A DNA stretch of 64,000 bases from Thelonectria olida (lineage: Eukaryota > Ascomycota > Sordariomycetes > Hypocreales > Nectriaceae): NCBI GenBank assembly GCA_020736575.1, contig JAGPYM010000002.1, forward strand, positions 3,162,001 through 3,226,000. The letters are read 5' to 3'. The translations under genes and the position numbers were made by a program. A model generated the notes under the pieces. It saw only the letters and a program-made list of their open reading frames with translations, did no database searches and was not told the origin of the DNA. Shown one piece after another: positions 59,654 to 64,000 of the stretch. Every line of letters begins with the position of its first letter. Positions within the stretch are counted from its first letter, which is position 1.

Positions 59654-61766
59654 ATGTGGCTCGACCGACTGGCCGGAGGGCCGGCCAGCAGCGCCCCCAG
59701 TCCCCCGACATCTCAACCCTCGAGCCGACCGTACTCGCCGCTTCCTAGGAGAACTTCGAGCGCCCTCAGCCCCTACGTCACTTCCCAGCGCGTGGGGCCA
59801 TCACCACGCAGCTCGTCTCTATCTCTCGTGTCCAACGATTCCTCCTCATCCCTGCTCTCGTCCCGCAAACCCAATGGCTCCAACCTTAAACAGTCAACCG
59901 CCATCGACCCCGGATTGGATTCTATCGAGGTGTTGGGCTCACTCCTAGCCAACATTAAGAACCCAGAAGCGACAACCAAAACCAGGCATGCACCCATTTC
60001 CGAAGAGGACCTCGAGTTCGATGTCGCTTTTGGTGGCTTGTCGCTGAAGGAACTCGCCGCATCGCAGCCCCCTGAACCAACATTGTCGAATCCCCGAAGA
60101 CCCCAGACAGTTGAAGAAAGTAGGTAGCTCCGTTACGCAAGGAAATGCGATCGTATGCTAACGTCAGACACCCAGGCGAAGCTGAGAAGACCAAACTCGA
60201 AAATCTCCATACATCAATAGAAGCATGTGACGATGTTCTCAACTCCGTTGAGATCAACCTAACTAGTTTTCGCAATGACCTTGCTACCGTATCGGCTGAT
60301 ATAGAATCCCTACAAGCTCGATCGGAGGCTCTCAACAGAAGGCTGGACAATCGAAAGGAGGTCGAGAAGGCGTTAGGCCCCATGGTCGAAGAACTCAGTC
60401 TGCCACCTGAAGTCATCACTAAGATCGCCAGTGGGCACATAGACGAGACATGGGTCAAAATGCTTTCCGAACTGGACAGGAGAGCTGGAGTATTCAAAAA
60501 GAAGACCGATTCGCACCAGAGCAACGCGTCCAAAGATCTTGGACCAGTCTTCGAGAAGCTCACCCTAAAGGTACGAGCAACTCATATCGTTTCGTGCCCA
60601 CTTGTCTAACTTTGGTCCAGGCCATCGAGCGCATTCGTGACTATCTTGTCGGCCAGATCAAGGCCCTTCGATCACCGCACATCAATGCCCAAATCATCCA
60701 ACAACAAAACTTTCTCCGGTTTAAGGAACTTTTCTTATTTCTACACAAACATCACGCGGCACTGGCCGGCGAGATTGCCCTGGCTTACATGAACACCATG
60801 CGGTGGTACTACTTGAATCAGTTCAGCCGTTACGAGAAAGCTCTCGGCAGGATCAAGATTCACATTCTAGACAAGAACGACGCGCTGGGCCATGATGAGA
60901 CGTCACGCAAAGCAACAGTCCTCTCGGGTTCTCGGATGCCGGGCGCTCCTCACGATGCTTTTAACTTGGGACGTCGAATCGACCTCCTAAAGACTAAGAA
61001 TCAGGCCGCCATGTCCTCATACCTTGCAGAGGAGGACCAAACGACTCACTACCTCGAGGTTTCTTTCCGCAATTTCAACTTGGCCCTCGTGGACAACGCC
61101 ACGGCTGAATACACCTTCATGGCCGCCTTCTTCTCCCCGGCCCTCTCTTTCGCTCAGATTTCCAAGAATTTCACCTATGTCTTCCAGCCTACATTTGAAC
61201 TTGGCCGCACGCTGACCAAGACGCTCGTCGGCGACACTTACGATGCCCTCGGTACCCTCCTCTGCATTCGCCTCAACCAGCACTTCGCCTTTGAGCTCCA
61301 GCGTCGCAAAGTCCCTGCCGGCGACGGCTACATCAATGCCACAAACATGCTCCTCTGGCCTCGGCTGCAAAGCATCATGGACCGCCACTGCGAGTCTGTC
61401 CGCGACCGGACCAATGCGCTGCCTACTAAGCCCGCGCGCGCTGCAGACCAGGCCAAAATGTCCGCTGCGCCCCACGTCATCACCCAGAGATTCGGCCAGT
61501 TGCTGCATGGCTACTTGGCCCTCAGCGCCGATGATGGTGACGATGAGCCCGTCGTAGCCAGTATTCACCGTCTACGTACCGAGGTCGAGAGTTTCCTCCT
61601 CCGGCAAGCACAGTTGTTCGGCTCCGACAAGCGCAAGAGCGGGCGGTTCCTGTACAACAACTACTCTCTCATTCTGACCATTATAAGCGACGCGAGTGGG
61701 AAGCTGGCCGACGACCAACAAGAACATTTTGAAAAACTTAAGGCCAAGTTCCAAGAGGGACCATGA
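59654..61766 (+). CDS. VPS52: GARP/EARP tethering subunit Vps52
   Basis: Three exons, 59654-60119, 60176-60570 and 60621-61766, give 668 aa. Vps52 (Sac2) is a core subunit of GARP, which tethers endosome-derived vesicles at the trans-Golgi. The first ~110 residues are Ser/Pro-rich and disordered. The segment FGGLSLKELA and then ESEAEKTKLENLHTSIEACDDVLNSVEINLTSFRNDL match the coiled-coil N-terminal half. ALGPMVEELSLPPEVI and the long helical block AIERIRDYLVGQIKALRSPHINAQIIQQQNFLRFKELFLFL are characteristic of Vps52. The C-terminal half is helical, with SGRFLYNNYSLILTII near the end. For intron 1 two in-frame splice choices exist, and the one giving VEESEAEK fits the family best. Introns 56 and 50 bp. 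Converges on the TBC gene. Confidence 0.9.
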
Positions 61767-62023
61767 GGAAGAAAATAAGTGTAGTGCGAGAAAAAGTCGA
61801 GGAAATGTTTACAAACTCAAGTCTGGTTTGAGCGTCGTCTTGGGAGAAGTCTATATTTATTCATGGCGTTTGGGTTGAAGATGACAGATCTGTACATCTA
61901 GACGGAACTCCTTTTGTTTCGCATGTCCGTTGAGTTGAAAGTTATGCAACATGTCGGGCATCTATATAATACATATGCTGAACCTGATCAGATTTTGTGT
62001 ATACAGGACCGCGCTTGAGTATA
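61767..62023. other. Short convergent intergenic region
   Basis: About 260 bp, AT-rich, between the Vps52 and TBC-protein stops. Holds only 3' ends. Confidence 0.6.
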
Positions 62024-63477
62024 CTATCGTGAAAACATCGTGATAAGACGGTGGATTATGGTTGGGTTACGGCGAAGGTAGATGGCGAAGGCGCCTACTG
62101 CAATGGCCAGACCAATGGCCTTGGCTGGTCGGCGGTATACCCATAGGCTCCCCTTCATGCGGTCGTAGACCTCTGCCCAATGTAACTCACGGACCTGCTT
62201 CTCGAACATCTCTTTTCCATCGTCCAGGGTCTGGTAGGCGCATTCATCGACGTTCCGGGCCGTCTTAAGGGCACTCAAGCTCGATATACGTCGCCACGAA
62301 GCTAGGGTCTCAGGGGGGTAGAATTCGAACAACGTGCAAGAGTCGGCAATGAGTTTATCCAAGTCCATCTTGGGCGGGACCTTGCCGAGGATGACGTGTA
62401 GCATATCGGGCTCGTCGATCTCGAATATCTCGTCTCGGCGATCGATAATTATCTGGGAAAAGACGTAGATGCTGAAGACAGGTTCGCGAGCCAGAAACAC
62501 ATCGAATAGCCGAGCGATGTCACGGTAATCTTCGATGTTATGCGCATACATAGTTAGAGTCCCTGCCAATGCGTAAAATGGTTCTATACCAGCGAGATGT
62601 CGTCGCAGTTTTGGGTCAGCGTTGCTGATGATATCAGGGAGAAGCCGCAGTTGTGAGGTGGTCGGAGCAAAGCTCGGGAGCATGAAGTCTCGTATTCTCA
62701 GGACGGAAAGCCGTGCCAGCGTGCGAGCCCTCCATGCTGGCTCTAGCACCAATAGCAAGACTTGGCAGATATCATGGTAGCCCTGGAAGTAGCAGAGAAA
62801 GGGATAACGACGCAGAACCTCGTTGATGAGGGCGGATAGTTCCGATTTACGCTGGGTCAACTCAGAATCAGATAGATCTGCAGGGCATGTTAGTCGACAA
62901 GCTTTTCTTATTACCGGGGGCTACACGCACTGCTTGGATAGTAGATGAAGGAACGGTTCACGTCAAGCTGGACTTGATCCTCGTCTCTGTGGCGTGGCAG
63001 GTCCTTCCAGTCGAGAGGATCGACAGGGGGTTTGCCTGAGTCTCCAACATGTTCATGGCTGTCACTCGGACTGCGGTTGTCGGCAGATGGGAGGTCAAGT
63101 CCAAGCAGCAGGGGCCCTTAGAGGCACCATGTCAGCATGCGTCTGGTGTGTGTCCGGGAATAAGGAAGGGGCTTACAAGCTAGCCTGCGCAAGGCGTCAG
63201 AGAGAAGGCCACCTTTCCCTTCCGCGAGTGAGCGGAGGCGGCCGACATCTCTCCAAGTGCACGCATCCAGGATGTCTTTTCTTTTTTGGATGAAGAAAGG
63301 GTCAGTGTTCTGGCGGGCCGAGTCCGCATCGCTGAGGCCGGAGCCGGTACTGGAGCTCGAAGATGTGCGGGTGCTGCTGGTTCTGCTTCCACTGGCACCG
63401 GGAGTTTGACCGTCGGTCCCGGTGACAGGCGGGAGGGCGGCAGGGCCTTGAGTCGTGTGGTTTGGTTCCGACTCCAT
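62024..63477 (-). CDS. GYP8: TBC-domain Rab GTPase-activating protein (Gyp8/TBC1D20-like)
   Basis: Three exons on the minus strand, 63477-63177, 63116-62931 and 62877-62024, give 446 aa. TBC proteins stimulate GTP hydrolysis by Rab GTPases. Gyp8/TBC1D20 acts on Rab1/Ypt1-type Rabs at the ER-Golgi boundary. Both catalytic fingers are visible: the arginine finger in VQLDVNRS (Asp152, Arg155) and the glutamine finger in YFQGYHD (Gln194). The junction of exons 1 and 2 restores the conserved LLSDALRRLAWPLLLGL block. The C terminus has one hydrophobic segment (AKAIGLAIAVGAFAIYL) followed by a short basic tail, fitting a tail-anchored ER protein, also a Gyp8/TBC1D20 trait. N-terminal ~55 residues are Ser/Thr-rich. 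Introns of 60 and 53 bp are GT-AG. The symbol is given by similarity of architecture. Confidence 0.88.
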
Positions 63478-64000
63478 CGGTTCAGACTGGCACGAGGCGC
63501 GGATTGCGATGGGAGCGACAATGGAAAGGTGGATGCAAAGGACGATGTAGTTATGCGGAGACTTTTACTTCATGGTGGCCGCCCGCAGCTGTGAGTTGTA
63601 GTCTGGAAAAGATGGAGACGGGAGGCAGTTATTAGACGCCCGGCAGCGAGAAGAGGACACACGCCCTTGTAGCGCGGCTGAGTGTCCCTATCAGAGCGCC
63701 TTCACGGGGAAAAGAAGGGGGGGGGAGTTGTAAAAAATAAAATAAAAAAACTAATGAGATTTGATATGTGATGACTGCCAGGATCCGGGGGACAACGCAA
63801 CAGCGTTGGTTGATGTCTCAGATTGTGACAGTGTGTGACAGTGTGTGTGATTGTGTGACGGTGACTGCGTCTGATGTTGGCGTGGATAAAAGTCGATGGT
63901 TTGTGGAGAGGTGCAGGTTCATCCTTGCCTCACTGGCCCTTTCACCGTATGCGTACATTGCAAGTTAGCACTGTGTACGAAGTTTGAGGTACCTAGGTAC
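63478..64000. other. Upstream region of the TBC gene
   Basis: About 520 bp to the window edge, with GTGTGACAGT-type tandem repeats at about 63823-63865 and a CCTAGGTAC end. No coding sequence supported. It should include the TBC gene promoter. Confidence 0.5.
63823..63865 (+). repeat. GTGTGACA-type imperfect repeat
   Basis: Imperfect tandem units of GTGTGACA and GTGTGTGA, in the presumed promoter of the TBC gene. Simple sequence. Confidence 0.7.

Overview
This window is nuclear DNA from a filamentous ascomycete, most likely a Sordariomycete (Pezizomycotina). The grounds are short introns (about 43-150 bp, mostly 50-75) with GTnnGT donors and CTAAC/CTGAC branch sites, a head-to-head pair of myosin-motor-type chitin synthases, the fungal sterol C-22 desaturase ERG5, and long gene-free spacers. 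I reconstructed 20 protein genes exon by exon. In every case the exon sum is a multiple of three and the reading frame stays open. I also found one decayed acyltransferase-like gene. I saw no convincing tRNA, rRNA, CRISPR array or intact transposon.

Layout. 0.5-5 kb: a La RNA-chaperone gene (+), an inositol-monophosphatase-type gene (-) and a small single-pass membrane protein (-). 6.4-10.2 kb: a membrane-anchored phytase-type histidine acid phosphatase (-) and a signal-peptide-bearing YcaC-like isochorismatase-fold hydrolase (-). 12.2-13.8 kb: a disordered protein with a CRIB-like motif (-). 17.6-21.1 kb: URB1/Npa1 ribosome-biogenesis factor (+). 21.7-37.9 kb: class V chitin synthase with full myosin motor (-) and class VII/VI chitin synthase with a degenerate motor (+), divergently transcribed from a 5 kb spacer. 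38.6-41.2 kb: mitochondrial PDK/BCKDK-type kinase (-) and a Pbi2-type I9 protease inhibitor (-) with a GC-AG intron. 42-43.2 kb: acyltransferase relic (-). 44.6-51.2 kb, all +: eIF5A, RRN7, ubiquitin-L40 fusion and a Yip1-domain protein. 51.6-55.1 kb, both -: a mitochondrial rhodanese and ERG5. 59.6-63.5 kb: VPS52 (+) converging with a Gyp8/TBC1D20-type Rab-GAP (-).

How the genes fit together. Most are housekeeping genes for ribosome production and translation (La, URB1, RRN7, L40, eIF5A), membrane traffic (Yip1, VPS52, TBC GAP), and wall or membrane synthesis (two chitin synthases, ERG5). The accessory flavour comes from the phytase, the secreted hydrolase, the CRIB-like protein and the decayed acyltransferase.

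The most unusual signals are these: an AUG start codon of the ubiquitin-L40 gene split by an intron and followed by a 7-nt micro-exon; a GC-AG intron after only five codons in the Pbi2-type gene; a La-gene terminal intron whose retention would remove the predicted nuclear-localisation tail; and the chitin-synthase pair sharing an intron at the intact versus decayed P-loop.
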